Made by a program: the position numbers and the translations under genes. Shown piece by piece: positions 7,539 through 15,909 of a stretch of 64,000 bases of DNA. The number at the start of each line of letters is the position of its first letter. The stretch's first letter is position 1. This DNA comes from Psychroflexus sp. MES1-P1E (GTDB lineage: Bacteria; Bacteroidota; Bacteroidia; Flavobacteriales; Flavobacteriaceae): NCBI RefSeq assembly GCF_002836055.1, contig NZ_PJBS01000350.1, forward strand, positions 31,685 through 95,684. Reading direction: 5' to 3'. The notes under the pieces were generated by a model. That model was not told the origin of the DNA, did no database searches, and saw nothing but the letters and a program-made list of their open reading frames with translations.

Positions 7539-9563
7539 ATGACGTTTAGCGAAGAAATTTTAGAAGGAATATCATCACAATTGCCATTGCCAAGGAATTA
7601 TGATAATGCGCTTAATCACGCCCCGAAACGAAAAAAATGCCTCACGGCTTCAGAAGAACTTCTCGCCCTTAAAAATGCTCTAAGATACTTTCCACAACAC
7701 TTTCATGAGACTTTAGCAAAAGAATTTAAAGAAGAGCTAGATACTTATGGCAGGATTTATATGTTTCGATTTAAGCCAACTTTTGAAATTTATGCTAGAC
7801 CAATTTCAGATTATCCAGGTAGAACTCTTCAAGCTAAGGCTATTATGCTGATGATTCAGAACAACCTAGATAAGGCAGTCGCCCAACATCCCGATGAATT
7901 GATAACTTATGGAGGCAACGGGTCAGTTTTTCAAAATTGGGCTCAGTATAGGTTAACCATGAAATATTTAGCAGAAATGGCAGACGATCAAACGTTAGTC
8001 ATTAATTCTGGTCATCCGCAAGGGCTCTTCCCTTCTAGTGTTTCAGCACCTAGGGTGGTGGTTTCTAATGGAATGACTATTCCTAATTATTCTAAACCAG
8101 ATGACTTTGAGAGGTTTAATGCCCTTGGAGTTTCCCAATATGGGCAAATGACAGCTGGAAGCTATATGTATATAGGCCCTCAAGGAATAGTTCATGGGAC
8201 GACAATTACAGTTCTAAATGGATTTCGAAAAATTAATAAATCACCAAAAGGAGGTTTGTTTTTAACCTCTGGCCTTGGAGGAATGAGTGGGGCGCAGCCT
8301 AAGGCTGGGAATATAGCGGGTTGTGTTACCGTATGTGTTGAAGTAAATTTAAAAGCTATTCAAACACGACATGAGCAAGGCTGGGTAGATGAGGTTATTG
8401 ATGATTTAGATTTTTTGGTCAAAAGAGTCATACAAGCAAAGAAAAATAAAGAAGCACTTTCAATTGCTTACCAAGGGAATATAGTTGAAGTCTGGGAGAA
8501 ATTTGAAGAACAAAATATCCATATCGATTTAGGATCAGATCAAACTTCGCTTCATAATCCTTGGGCAGGAGGGTATTATCCCATGGGATTTAGCTACGAA
8601 GAAGCCAATGAACTTATGGTAAATTCACCTGAAATTTTCAAAACTGAAGTTGAAAACACCTTAAAACGTCATGTTAATTCTATAAATACTCATTCAGAAC
8701 GGGGGACTTATTTTTTCGATTATGGAAATGCTTTTTTATTGGAGGCTTCTAGAGCTGGGGCAAAAGTTCATAAAAATGATAAAGGACAGCGTGTTAGTTT
8801 AACTGATGCAGAATCAAATTCAAAAGAGTTTGCTTATCCTAGTTATGTTCAAGATATTATTGGACCTATGTGTTTTGATTATGGGTTTGGACCTTTTAGG
8901 TGGGTTTGTGCTTCAGGACAACCTGAAGACTTGGAGAAGACAGACGCTATTGCTACTCAAGTTTTAGAAGAGCTTATGAAAACTTCCGAGAAAGATATTC
9001 AACAACAAATGCGAGATAATATTACTTGGATAAAAGGAGCTCAAGACAATAACTTGGTTGTAGGGTCTCAAGCGAGAATATTATATGCCGATGCTGAAGG
9101 GAGAATGAAGATTGCAGACGCCTTTAACAAAGCTATTGCTGAAGGTGATCTTGGTGAAATTATTTTGGGCAGAGATCATCATGATGTTTCAGGAACTGAC
9201 TCACCTTATAGAGAAACTTCAAATATTTATGATGGAAGTAAATTTACAGCAGATATGGCAATTCAAAACGTTATAGGAGATAGTTTTAGAGGGGCTACAT
9301 GGGTAAGCATACACAACGGAGGAGGCGTAGGCTGGGGAGAAGTTATCAACGGAGGTTTTGGCATGTTACTTGATGGTAGTATAGAAGCAGGTAAGAAATT
9401 AAAATCTATGCTGCATTGGGATGTAAATAATGGTGTAGCCAGACGATCTTGGGCTAGGAATGAAGGTGCCGAAATCGCCATAAAAAGGGCTATGAGTGAA
9501 GAACCCAAGTTAAAAGTAACCTTACCGTTTCATGTAGAAGATTCAATATTTAAAACACTATAA
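7539..9563 (+). CDS. hutU: Urocanate hydratase (long form)
   Basis: Urocanase hydrates urocanate to imidazolone propionate, step two of histidine degradation, using tightly bound NAD as electrophile. Typical sequences are YGGNGSVFQNWAQYRLTMKYL, INSGHPQGLFPS, the NAD-binding SGLGGMSGAQPKAG and the active-site cysteine region around GPMCFDYGFGPFRWVCASG. At 674 aa it is over 100 residues longer than the enteric or Bacillus enzyme (about 555), with extra material mainly at the N-terminus and in the middle; this long form is usual in Bacteroidota. No hutH, hutI or hutG is near, so the pathway must be completed elsewhere. Confidence 0.95.
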   Translation: MTFSEEILEGISSQLPLPRNYDNALNHAPKRKKCLTASEELLALKNALRYFPQHFHETLAKEFKEELDTYGRIYMFRFKPTFEIYARPISDYPGRTLQAKAIMLMIQNNLDKAVAQHPDELITYGGNGSVFQNWAQYRLTMKYLAEMADDQTLVINSGHPQGLFPSSVSAPRVVVSNGMTIPNYSKPDDFERFNALGVSQYGQMTAGSYMYIGPQGIVHGTTITVLNGFRKINKSPKGGLFLTSGLGGMSGAQPKAGNIAGCVTVCVEVNLKAIQTRHEQGWVDEVIDDLDFLVKRVIQAKKNKEALSIAYQGNIVEVWEKFEEQNIHIDLGSDQTSLHNPWAGGYYPMGFSYEEANELMVNSPEIFKTEVENTLKRHVNSINTHSERGTYFFDYGNAFLLEASRAGAKVHKNDKGQRVSLTDAESNSKEFAYPSYVQDIIGPMCFDYGFGPFRWVCASGQPEDLEKTDAIATQVLEELMKTSEKDIQQQMRDNITWIKGAQDNNLVVGSQARILYADAEGRMKIADAFNKAIAEGDLGEIILGRDHHDVSGTDSPYRETSNIYDGSKFTADMAIQNVIGDSFRGATWVSIHNGGGVGWGEVINGGFGMLLDGSIEAGKKLKSMLHWDVNNGVARRSWARNEGAEIAIKRAMSEEPKLKVTLPFHVEDSIFKTL

Positions 9564-9565
9564 TC

Positions 9566-10102
9566 ATGAAAGTTTATGTACGAGTCTTGCTTTTATTAGG
9601 AATTATGTCTTTAATGTCATGTTCGTCAGTTCGAGTGGCAGCAGATTATGATAAAGAAGTAGATTTTAAAATGTATAATTCTTTTGCTTTTTTTAAACCT
9701 GGCATAGATGAAGCAAAAATTTCTGATTTAGATAAAAAAAGAATTCTAAGAGCTATTGAAAGAGAATTAGTAGCTAAGGGTATGTTTAAGGTTTCTAATC
9801 CAGACTTACTTATAAGCATTTTCACAGAAACCAGAGAAAATGTAAATATCCACCAAAATAATTTTGGTTACGGATGGGGATGGAATCCATATTTCTCCGG
9901 CTTTGGCGGAAACAATATAGTCTCAAGTAATATAGAAGGGACGCTGTATATTGATCTTATTGATGCTCAGAAAAATGAGTTAGTTTGGCAAGGATTGGGA
10001 ACAGGTGTTTTAAGTCTTGACATGAAAAAGAAAGAAGAAAAAATTAATAAAATAGTAAATGAAATTTTGGAGGAATATCCTCCTGAAAGAGACCAGAAGT
10101 AA
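9566..10102 (+). CDS. DUF4136 lipoprotein
   Basis: A 178-aa predicted lipoprotein with signal peptide and lipobox LMSC (Cys19). The body matches DUF4136: a tract like VAADYDKEVDFKMYNSFAF near the N-terminus, a central stretch of aromatic and glycine residues (about 95-115) and a C-terminal segment with LVWQGLGTG. It starts 2 nt after hutU, so it is co-transcribed, though it has no known link to histidine breakdown. Function is unknown; members are probably outer-membrane or periplasmic lipoproteins. Confidence 0.88.
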   Translation: MKVYVRVLLLLGIMSLMSCSSVRVAADYDKEVDFKMYNSFAFFKPGIDEAKISDLDKKRILRAIERELVAKGMFKVSNPDLLISIFTETRENVNIHQNNFGYGWGWNPYFSGFGGNNIVSSNIEGTLYIDLIDAQKNELVWQGLGTGVLSLDMKKKEEKINKIVNEILEEYPPERDQK

Positions 10103-10130
10103 GTTCATGGTTGTTTATTTAGTTTGTTAG

Positions 10131-10172
10131 ATAAAGCTGTACAGAGTGAAAGTTCATTTTGTACAGCTTTAT
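10131..10172 (+). terminator. Rho-independent terminator after hutU-DUF4136
   Basis: ATAAAGCTGTACA (10131-10143) pairs perfectly with TGTACAGCTTTAT (10160-10172) around a 16-nt loop. The 3' arm itself ends in T-rich DNA. It follows the DUF4136 stop by 28 nt. Confidence 0.7.
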
Positions 10173-10198
10173 TGTTATAATGAAGTTAAATTAATATT

Positions 10199-10276
10199 AT
10201 GAGTAGAGGATTTGTAAAGTAAAGCGGTCAATAAGAATCACCTATAATCCCTCCAAGAGCTTCCTTACCTGACGGT
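10199..10276 (+). pseudogene. Disrupted N-terminal coding segment of the GreA/GreB-family gene (two in-frame TAA codons)
   Basis: Reading from the ATG at 10199 in the frame of the downstream gene gives MSRGFVK-stop-SGQ-stop-ESPIIPPRASLPDG, running straight into the TNDVTPQGK start of the intact part. This matches, from memory of the family, the N-terminus of Bacteroidota GreA/GreB-family factors (MSRGFVK followed by an acidic stretch, then PPR and LP-G). The TAA codons are at 10220-10222 and 10232-10234. Each is one G-to-T change from GAA (Glu), the type of residue expected there. Confidence 0.65.
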
Positions 10277-10693
10277 GTGACCAATGATGTTACTCCTCAA
10301 GGAAAAGTAATGCTCAGAGAAGAAAAATTAAAACTAGAGAAGCAAAGAGCCGATCTTACTATCCAAGACGATACCGAGCGAAGAAGAGAATTGGCTGTAT
10401 TTGATGGAAAATTAAAGTTGCTCGATGAAAGATTAAATACTGCACAAGTTCTAAATCTAGAACAACAAAATAAAAGCGAAATTAGGTTTGGTGCGCATGT
10501 AAAGTTCAAAATGAATGGCTCCATTCAAGATTCCAAAATTGTAGGAGTGGATGAGGTCAACATCAAAAAAAATAAAATAGCCTTTACTTCTCCTTTGGCT
10601 ATGGCGATGACTTCTAAAAAGAAAGGAGATAATTTTGAATTTAAATTAAGTCAAGACTCTCAGCCTATTGAAATTCTAGGAATTAATTATTAA
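10277..10693 (+). CDS. GreA/GreB-family transcript cleavage factor, N-terminally shortened or decaying
   Basis: The intact frame encodes 138 aa from a GTG. Residues about 5-65 form the antiparallel coiled coil (TPQGKVMLREEKLKLEKQRA ... DGKLKLLDERL) that enters the RNA polymerase secondary channel in Gre factors. Residues about 70-138 are the C-terminal FKBP-like domain (RFGAHVKFKM, IVGVDEVN, ISFTSPLA-like block, KKKGDNFEF). The first 26 codons of the ancestral gene upstream contain two stops. If the GTG is used, the product still has both Gre domains and could function. If not, this is a recent pseudogene. It stands alone between a terminator and a convergent esterase gene. Confidence 0.7.
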   Translation: MTNDVTPQGKVMLREEKLKLEKQRADLTIQDDTERRRELAVFDGKLKLLDERLNTAQVLNLEQQNKSEIRFGAHVKFKMNGSIQDSKIVGVDEVNIKKNKIAFTSPLAMAMTSKKKGDNFEFKLSQDSQPIEILGINY

Positions 10694-10696
10694 TCC

Positions 10697-11347
10697 CTAT
10701 AGATTTATAGCGCTAGCTACTTTCTCCAGACTTGCTTTATGCATTTCATGTTTGCCTTCGAACTTTAAAATCTCAGCAGCATTAGGAAAAATAGTAGAGG
10801 CTATTTTCAACTGAGTTTGGATTTTCTCTTCGGTTAAATACTCATCTTTAGATCCATAAATAATACTGGTTTTCAATTCTGGTAAATAGTTAAAATCTCG
10901 GGCATCAAATTCGTTAGGGATACTCCCTGAATGAAGGACTAAATGATCGCAAATTATATGGCGTTGAGCCATCCAACGTGTAACAACAGAAACGCCTTGT
11001 GAAAACCCCATCAAAATTATATTTTTATCGGTTGGAAGAGATTCTTTGTTAAGGAGTGCATCTAAATAGTTTAGGATATTTTCTGTATCAAGCTCTCTGT
11101 TTTCTTTGGTGAGCCAAGAGGCTCCTATATATTTATAAGCTTTGGTTTGGTAGTACTTAGAAGGAGCCTGAGGTGCGATAATATAATTTTTTTCAGGATT
11201 TAAATCCTCAAAGTAACTAATAAAATACTTGCTTAAAAAGCCAATTCCATGGCAAGCTATCCATACGTTTTTAGTTTTATCGGTTAGTGTATTGAGGGTA
11301 GAGTAAGTATTGGTTGTTTGGTAACTCACTTGATTCTGATGGCTCAT
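10697..11347 (-). CDS. Alpha/beta hydrolase, phospholipase/carboxylesterase type
   Basis: A 216-aa cytoplasmic alpha/beta hydrolase, with no signal peptide. The nucleophile elbow is GFSQG (serine at about 117), the acid is in YGSKDEYL and the catalytic histidine is near the C-terminus in FEGKHEMH. The oxyanion-side motif ACHGIGF and the APQAPSKYY stretch fit the phospholipase/carboxylesterase (YpfH/Est) group. The substrate is unknown. It converges on the Gre-family gene with only 3 nt between stops, and it is divergent from the GH113-like lipoprotein. Confidence 0.82.
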   Translation of the reverse strand: MSHQNQVSYQTTNTYSTLNTLTDKTKNVWIACHGIGFLSKYFISYFEDLNPEKNYIIAPQAPSKYYQTKAYKYIGASWLTKENRELDTENILNYLDALLNKESLPTDKNIILMGFSQGVSVVTRWMAQRHIICDHLVLHSGSIPNEFDARDFNYLPELKTSIIYGSKDEYLTEEKIQTQLKIASTIFPNAAEILKFEGKHEMHKASLEKVASAINL

Positions 11348-11388
11348 TCTTGATTTTTTTTCTCTTTACAAATATCAAAGTAATTGAT

Positions 11389-11396
11389 TAATTTTG
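11389..11396 (+). promoter_or_regulatory. -7 promoter element of the GH113-like gene
   Basis: TAATTTTG matches TAnnTTTG and ends 6 nt before the ATG at 11403, predicting a leaderless or nearly leaderless mRNA. Confidence 0.55.
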
Positions 11397-11402
11397 CTTT
11401 AT

Positions 11403-12425
11403 ATGGGCTATCTGAGACATTATTTTTCAATTTTCTTTATTTTCTATCTTGGATGTTCTTCACTTCACTCCCAATTTAAAGAAAACACACAGATCAATGG
11501 AATAAGTATGGTAGCCTCCAGAAATACGATCACTCAGAATCACGCGAATGCGATAGTTCATTTAAATTCTAATTTCGTAAGTGTTATGCCTTACGCTTTT
11601 ATGCCTAAACTCTCTCAACCAGAACTTATTTTTGATAAGAATAAGCAATGGCTTGGTGAAACCATAAGGGGTATCAAAGAGGATATCGAAACGTTACAGG
11701 CTCAAAAGTTAGACGTTATGCTAAAACCCCACATTTGGGTCTGGAGCGGTAATTTTACAGGAGATATCAAAATGTTCTCTGAAGAGGATTGGATTCAATT
11801 TGAAGAAAATTACAAAAAATACATTTTAGAGTTTGCGCATTTAGGGGAATCTATGGGGGTGAAGTTGTTTTGCATTGGTACTGAACTAAATAGCTTTGTA
11901 AATCATAGACCTGTGTTTTGGTGTTCGCTTATTGATGAAGTCAAGTCCGTTTATTCTGGTGATCTCACTTATGCTGAAAATTGGGATACTCATACGGAAG
12001 TTCACTTTTGGGATAGTCTTGATTTTATAGGTATCGATGCTTATTTCCCTATTTCTAATTCTAAAACTCCTAGTTTTGAAGAGGCTTTTTTGAAGTGGGA
12101 AATTTTGAAAGAAGATCTCAAGACCTATTCTAAAGATTTTCAAACACGAGTTTTATTCACGGAATACGGATACAGGAGTATAGACTTTGCAGGAGAGAAG
12201 CCTTGGGTTTCCAAAAGAGTGGAAGATAAGGCGAATGAAAATGCCCAACTCAACTTATTAAAAGCTTTACATCAAAGTTTATGGAAAGAGGATTGGTTTG
12301 CTGGTGGATTTTTATGGAAGTGGTTTCCCTATTATAATTCACAATTAAATGAACATCGAAATCGGTTTTCTATCCAAGGAAAAAAATCTGAAGCCTATCT
12401 CAAAGAATTTTATGCTGACCATTAA
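11403..12425 (+). CDS. GH113-like glycoside hydrolase lipoprotein
   Basis: A 340-aa predicted lipoprotein (signal sequence with lipobox YLGC, Cys18) followed by a TIM-barrel resembling glycoside hydrolase family 113 (beta-mannanase-like). Supporting motifs are the substrate-strand MLKPHIWVWSG, the acid/base glutamate in CIGTELNSF, FIGIDAYFPI and the nucleophile glutamate in FTEYGYRS, then GGFLWKWFPYY. Both catalytic glutamates of the family are present. The natural substrate is not known. A TTG three codons earlier is the alternative start, but it lies inside the promoter element. No polysaccharide-utilisation genes (SusC/D) surround it. Confidence 0.8.
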   Translation: MGYLRHYFSIFFIFYLGCSSLHSQFKENTQINGISMVASRNTITQNHANAIVHLNSNFVSVMPYAFMPKLSQPELIFDKNKQWLGETIRGIKEDIETLQAQKLDVMLKPHIWVWSGNFTGDIKMFSEEDWIQFEENYKKYILEFAHLGESMGVKLFCIGTELNSFVNHRPVFWCSLIDEVKSVYSGDLTYAENWDTHTEVHFWDSLDFIGIDAYFPISNSKTPSFEEAFLKWEILKEDLKTYSKDFQTRVLFTEYGYRSIDFAGEKPWVSKRVEDKANENAQLNLLKALHQSLWKEDWFAGGFLWKWFPYYNSQLNEHRNRFSIQGKKSEAYLKEFYADH

Positions 12426-12471
12426 ATCGCTTGTTGATGTTTAATAGAAGTTATAAAAGTATTTTAAAATC

Positions 12472-12488
12472 GCTTACTTCTAGTAAGC
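12472..12488. repeat. Short palindrome in the menI promoter region
   Basis: GCTTACT-TCT-AGTAAGC is a perfect 7-bp inverted repeat with a 3-nt spacer. It sits about 16 bp upstream of the -7 element at 12505, the zone of the -33 element, so it could be an operator or a weak terminator of the preceding gene. Confidence 0.3.
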
Positions 12489-12504
12489 AATGGATTTCCT
12501 TTTG

Positions 12505-12512
12505 TAATTTTG
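12505..12512 (+). promoter_or_regulatory. -7 promoter element of the menaquinone thioesterase-menF genes
   Basis: TAATTTTG, a TAnnTTTG match, 18 nt before the ATG at 12531. Confidence 0.5.
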
Positions 12513-12530
12513 AATTCTGACAAAGCAATC

Positions 12531-12950
12531 ATGAATAAAGAAAAGATACTGGAGCAGTGCAATGCCCATAGTAAGAATACGTTAATGGAAACTTTAGATA
12601 TCACTTACGTTGATGTAGGTGATGATTTTTTGGTGGCTAAGATGCCTGTAACACCAAAAGTGCATCAACCCGATGGAGTTTTACATGGCGGTGCTATGGT
12701 AGCTCTAGCTGAAAGTGTAGGGAGCGCAGCCTGTTTTGTTTTTTTGGATACCAAAAATTTTATGATTCGCGGTTTAGAAATTTCGGCTAATCATGTAAGA
12801 AGCTTGAGTAGTGGAGACGTATTTGCAAAAGCCCAGTTCATCCATAAGGGAAGAACAACACAGGTGTGGGACATCAAACTTAAAGATGCAGAAGGAAGAC
12901 TCATCTCTGCTGTAAAGTTGACTACGATTGCTTTACCAAAAGCGAAATAA
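12531..12950 (+). CDS. menI: Hotdog-fold thioesterase, probable DHNA-CoA hydrolase
   Basis: A 139-aa PaaI/YbdB-type hotdog thioesterase. The motif HQPDGVLHGGAMVALAESVGS carries the catalytic acidic residue and the glycine turn, and the C-terminal half has the HKGRTTQVWDIKL strands. Because it is followed directly by menF (TAATG overlap) and menD, the most likely job is hydrolysis of 1,4-dihydroxy-2-naphthoyl-CoA in menaquinone synthesis; this is inferred from context. The TTG seven codons upstream is disfavoured because it lies at the end of the promoter element. Confidence 0.82.
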   Translation: MNKEKILEQCNAHSKNTLMETLDITYVDVGDDFLVAKMPVTPKVHQPDGVLHGGAMVALAESVGSAACFVFLDTKNFMIRGLEISANHVRSLSSGDVFAKAQFIHKGRTTQVWDIKLKDAEGRLISAVKLTTIALPKAK

Positions 12951-14050
12951 TGCGAGAACTAAAAGAAGATATACAGAAACAATGGGCTTCTAATTTGCCT
13001 TTCGTCGCCTATCATTTCCCTAATTCTGGTGAAGTAACCTGTTTTTTTCAAAAAGACGCCACTTTACGTCATCTTCAAAATTATAAAGAAACTGGATTTA
13101 TTTTTTCACCTTTTGAAGCTACTTCTCAACCCATTTTTTTTTCTGAGGAGAACTCCGATGTTCTTAAGTATGAGCTCATCGATACTGAAATAGAGTATGT
13201 TTCTAAATTCAGCCTTAAGAATACTCTATCCGATAAGAATAAATACATTGATTTATTGCAGCATACTATTACAGCAGTCAAGAACGAGGAGTATAAAAAA
13301 ATAGTGGTTTCTAGGGTAATGACCGAGGATTATACGTTGGAAAATCCAGAAGAGTTGCTTTTGAAGTTGATACATTTTTATCCAGAAGCTTTTACTTATG
13401 TCTGGTTTCATCCAGAAATAGGTTTATGGGCTGGAGCTTCACCAGAAATATTTGCCAAAACGTACAGGACCAAATTTGAAACGATGGCTTTAGCTGGAAC
13501 AAAGCGAGTAAATGAAAATCGGGAGTGGACTCAAAAAGAGCTAGATGAGCAGCAAATCGTAACCGATGAAATAGTGAGCGACCTAGAAAATCATACCCAA
13601 AATGTTCAAGTTCACCCCAGAACAACCGATAAGGCTGGAGATTTGTTTCATCTTAGAACTGACATTTCAACAGACTTAGATTCTTCCAAATTGGGTTTAG
13701 TCTTAAAAGACTTACACCCCACCCCAGCCGTTTGTGGTCTTCCAAAAGCAAAGGCTTACAAATTCTTAAAAGAGAATGAAGGCTATGATAGGCAGTATTA
13801 CACAGGTTTTTTTGGAGAATTGAATGTGGCTAAGCAAACACAACGATCCAATAGGATTAGGAACCAAGAAAACCAAGCTTACAAATCAATTGTGAGAGCT
13901 TCCAATTTATATGTGAATTTAAGATGTATGAGTTTTAGGCATGGGAAGGTCCATATATACATAGGTGGAGGAATTACTAAAGATAGTATTGCTGAAGAGG
14001 AATGGACCGAAACGGTAAATAAATCTAGGACGATGTTAAAAGTGCTATAA
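12950..14050 (+). CDS. menF: Isochorismate synthase
   Basis: A 366-aa chorismate-binding enzyme converting chorismate to isochorismate, the first committed step of menaquinone synthesis. Core motifs of the family are KKIVVSRVM, the GASPEIF substrate loop, TMALAGTKR, DEIVSDLE, HPTPAVCGLPK, GYDRQYYTGFFGE and the C-terminal GGGITKDS. The overlap with menI and the position just upstream of menD favour MenF over a siderophore EntC. Its start codon overlaps the menI stop by 1 nt, indicating translational coupling. Confidence 0.92.
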   Translation: MRELKEDIQKQWASNLPFVAYHFPNSGEVTCFFQKDATLRHLQNYKETGFIFSPFEATSQPIFFSEENSDVLKYELIDTEIEYVSKFSLKNTLSDKNKYIDLLQHTITAVKNEEYKKIVVSRVMTEDYTLENPEELLLKLIHFYPEAFTYVWFHPEIGLWAGASPEIFAKTYRTKFETMALAGTKRVNENREWTQKELDEQQIVTDEIVSDLENHTQNVQVHPRTTDKAGDLFHLRTDISTDLDSSKLGLVLKDLHPTPAVCGLPKAKAYKFLKENEGYDRQYYTGFFGELNVAKQTQRSNRIRNQENQAYKSIVRASNLYVNLRCMSFRHGKVHIYIGGGITKDSIAEEEWTETVNKSRTMLKVL

Positions 14051-14088
14051 GAATTTGAATAACCTTTAGGTAACGGCGTAGTTCCTTG

Positions 14089-14096
14089 TATTTTTG
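14089..14096 (+). promoter_or_regulatory. -7 promoter element of menD
   Basis: TATTTTTG matches TAnnTTTG and ends 4 nt before the menD ATG at 14101, so the predicted transcript would be leaderless. It lies between menF and menD, giving menD its own promoter. Confidence 0.55.
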
Positions 14097-14100
14097 TATC

Positions 14101-15849
14101 ATGAAGCAAATTTATTCTTCAATTCCTACAGCTCAAATTATAACAGAACTTTGTGTAAAAAATCACATTGAACATGTAGTTATTTCTCCTGGTTCTCGCA
14201 ATGCCCCGCTCACTATTACACTTGCTCACCACCCTAAAATAAAAGCATATAGTATCGTTGATGAACGTTGTGCTGCTTTTTTTGCTTTAGGAATGACTCA
14301 GCGTTTTAATACCCCAGTTGCGGTAGTTTGTACTTCAGGTTCAGCTCTTTTAAACTATTATCCGGCTGTATCAGAAGCTTTTTATAGCAATTTGCCTTTG
14401 GTAGTTATCTCTGCAGATCGACCAGAACACCTTATCGATATTGGTGATGGACAGACTATAAGACAAACAAATGTCTTTAAAAATCACATCCTTTATTCTG
14501 CTAATCTTAAAGGAGATTTTCATAATTCTGAAGATCAATCTGTTCATGATTTTAATGCCAAGGAAACACATAAGGCTTTACAAACAGCTATTCTAAAACA
14601 AGGTCCTGTTCATATCAATGCTCCTTTTGACGAGCCCTTGTATCATAAAGTTGAGAAATTGAGTGCTAAACTTTTAACACAAAAAGCATTTGATCTTGAG
14701 TCGGTTGAATTTGATAATTCTGGATTTGTAAAAGCTTGGAATTCTTCTAAGAAAAAATTGGTCTTGGTAGGGGTGAATCTCGATGAAAAAATAGACAAAG
14801 AGGTTTTGAAGGTGTTGTCTCAAGATTCTTCGGTTATTGTGATGACAGAAATCACCTCCAATATTTCCGATGCTAATTTTTTTACAAATATCGACTCTAT
14901 ACTCGCTCCAATAGAGCAGGAGTCAGATTCGGTTTTACTTTTTGAAGCTCTGCAGCCAGAAATGCTTATTACCTTTGGCGGATTGATTGTCTCCAAAAAA
15001 ATAAAGAAATTTTTAAGACAATACAAGCCAAAACAGCACTTCCATATCGATCCAAGAGAAGCAAATGACACCTTTTTTTCCTTGACTCAGCACTTCGAAA
15101 CTTCGGTGAATTCCTTTTTTAAAACGGTAAGGCCTAGCTTAGATGACGTTCATTCCTCCTATTTTGAATCTTGGAATGCTATTAGGTTAAAAACCTTAGA
15201 GTTTAGAGAGATTTATAGGCAGCAAATAGAATTTACAGATTTTGCCTTTTACTATAGTCTTTTTGAGACCTTACCTCAAGATGAAATCGTTCATTTTGCT
15301 AATAGTTCAAGTATTAGGTATGCTAATTTATTTGATTCTAAACGTCCTATAAAAACCTTTGCCAATCGAGGAACTAGTGGAATAGATGGTAGCACCTCTA
15401 CAGCCATAGGTTATGCTGTAGCTAGCCAAGAGCCAACTACTTTGGTGACTGGAGATTTGAGTTTCTTTTACGATTCTAACGCGCTTTGGAATCAGTATAT
15501 TCCAAAGAATTTTAAAATCATTCTCTTGAATAATGCTGGTGGTGGAATATTTAGAATTCTACCAGGCCATAAAGAAGAGGACTATTTTGAAAATTTCTTT
15601 GAGACTACCCATCAACTTAATGCTGAGCATTTATGTGCTATGTATGGCATTAACTACGTAACTGCCCACGATCAAGAAGAAGTGAACAAGGAGTTGCCAG
15701 CTTTTTTTGAAAGAAATGATAGTCCACAACTTATTGAAATCTTTACACCTCGATTAAAAAATGACAAAGTCTTATTGAATTATTTTGATCTTCTGAAAAA
15801 TAATATCAATTTCAAGTCTGTGCTTCGCTTTAAATCTTTGGAGTCTTAG
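14101..15849 (+). CDS. menD: 2-succinyl-5-enolpyruvyl-6-hydroxy-3-cyclohexene-1-carboxylate synthase
   Basis: MenD is a thiamine diphosphate enzyme joining isochorismate and 2-oxoglutarate. The 582-aa protein shows the N-terminal pyrimidine-binding domain (ISPGSRNAPLTI, VDERCAAFFALGM, VCTSGSALLNYYPAV, SADRPEHL), a central domain and the C-terminal PP-binding domain with NRGTSGIDGSTSTAIG and the metal motif GDLSFFYDSNALWN. A TTG start five codons earlier is rejected because it falls in the -7 element. Menaquinone is the expected respiratory quinone in this phylum. Confidence 0.96.
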   Translation: MKQIYSSIPTAQIITELCVKNHIEHVVISPGSRNAPLTITLAHHPKIKAYSIVDERCAAFFALGMTQRFNTPVAVVCTSGSALLNYYPAVSEAFYSNLPLVVISADRPEHLIDIGDGQTIRQTNVFKNHILYSANLKGDFHNSEDQSVHDFNAKETHKALQTAILKQGPVHINAPFDEPLYHKVEKLSAKLLTQKAFDLESVEFDNSGFVKAWNSSKKKLVLVGVNLDEKIDKEVLKVLSQDSSVIVMTEITSNISDANFFTNIDSILAPIEQESDSVLLFEALQPEMLITFGGLIVSKKIKKFLRQYKPKQHFHIDPREANDTFFSLTQHFETSVNSFFKTVRPSLDDVHSSYFESWNAIRLKTLEFREIYRQQIEFTDFAFYYSLFETLPQDEIVHFANSSSIRYANLFDSKRPIKTFANRGTSGIDGSTSTAIGYAVASQEPTTLVTGDLSFFYDSNALWNQYIPKNFKIILLNNAGGGIFRILPGHKEEDYFENFFETTHQLNAEHLCAMYGINYVTAHDQEEVNKELPAFFERNDSPQLIEIFTPRLKNDKVLLNYFDLLKNNINFKSVLRFKSLES

Positions 15850-15884
15850 TGACGGCTTAATTTATAAGCAAGCTTAATTTTACT

Positions 15885-15892
15885 TACTTTTG
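15885..15892 (+). promoter_or_regulatory. -7 promoter element of the S1-domain gene
   Basis: TACTTTTG, a TAnnTTTG match, 17 nt before the ATG at 15910. Confidence 0.55.
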
Positions 15893-15909
15893 CATATAAA
15901 TTAAATTTA

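Noticed and set aside
10131-10172. Inverted repeat as the end of a mobile element next to the damaged Gre gene
   Set aside because: There is no transposase, no direct repeat and no partner end; the loop and stem fit a terminator.
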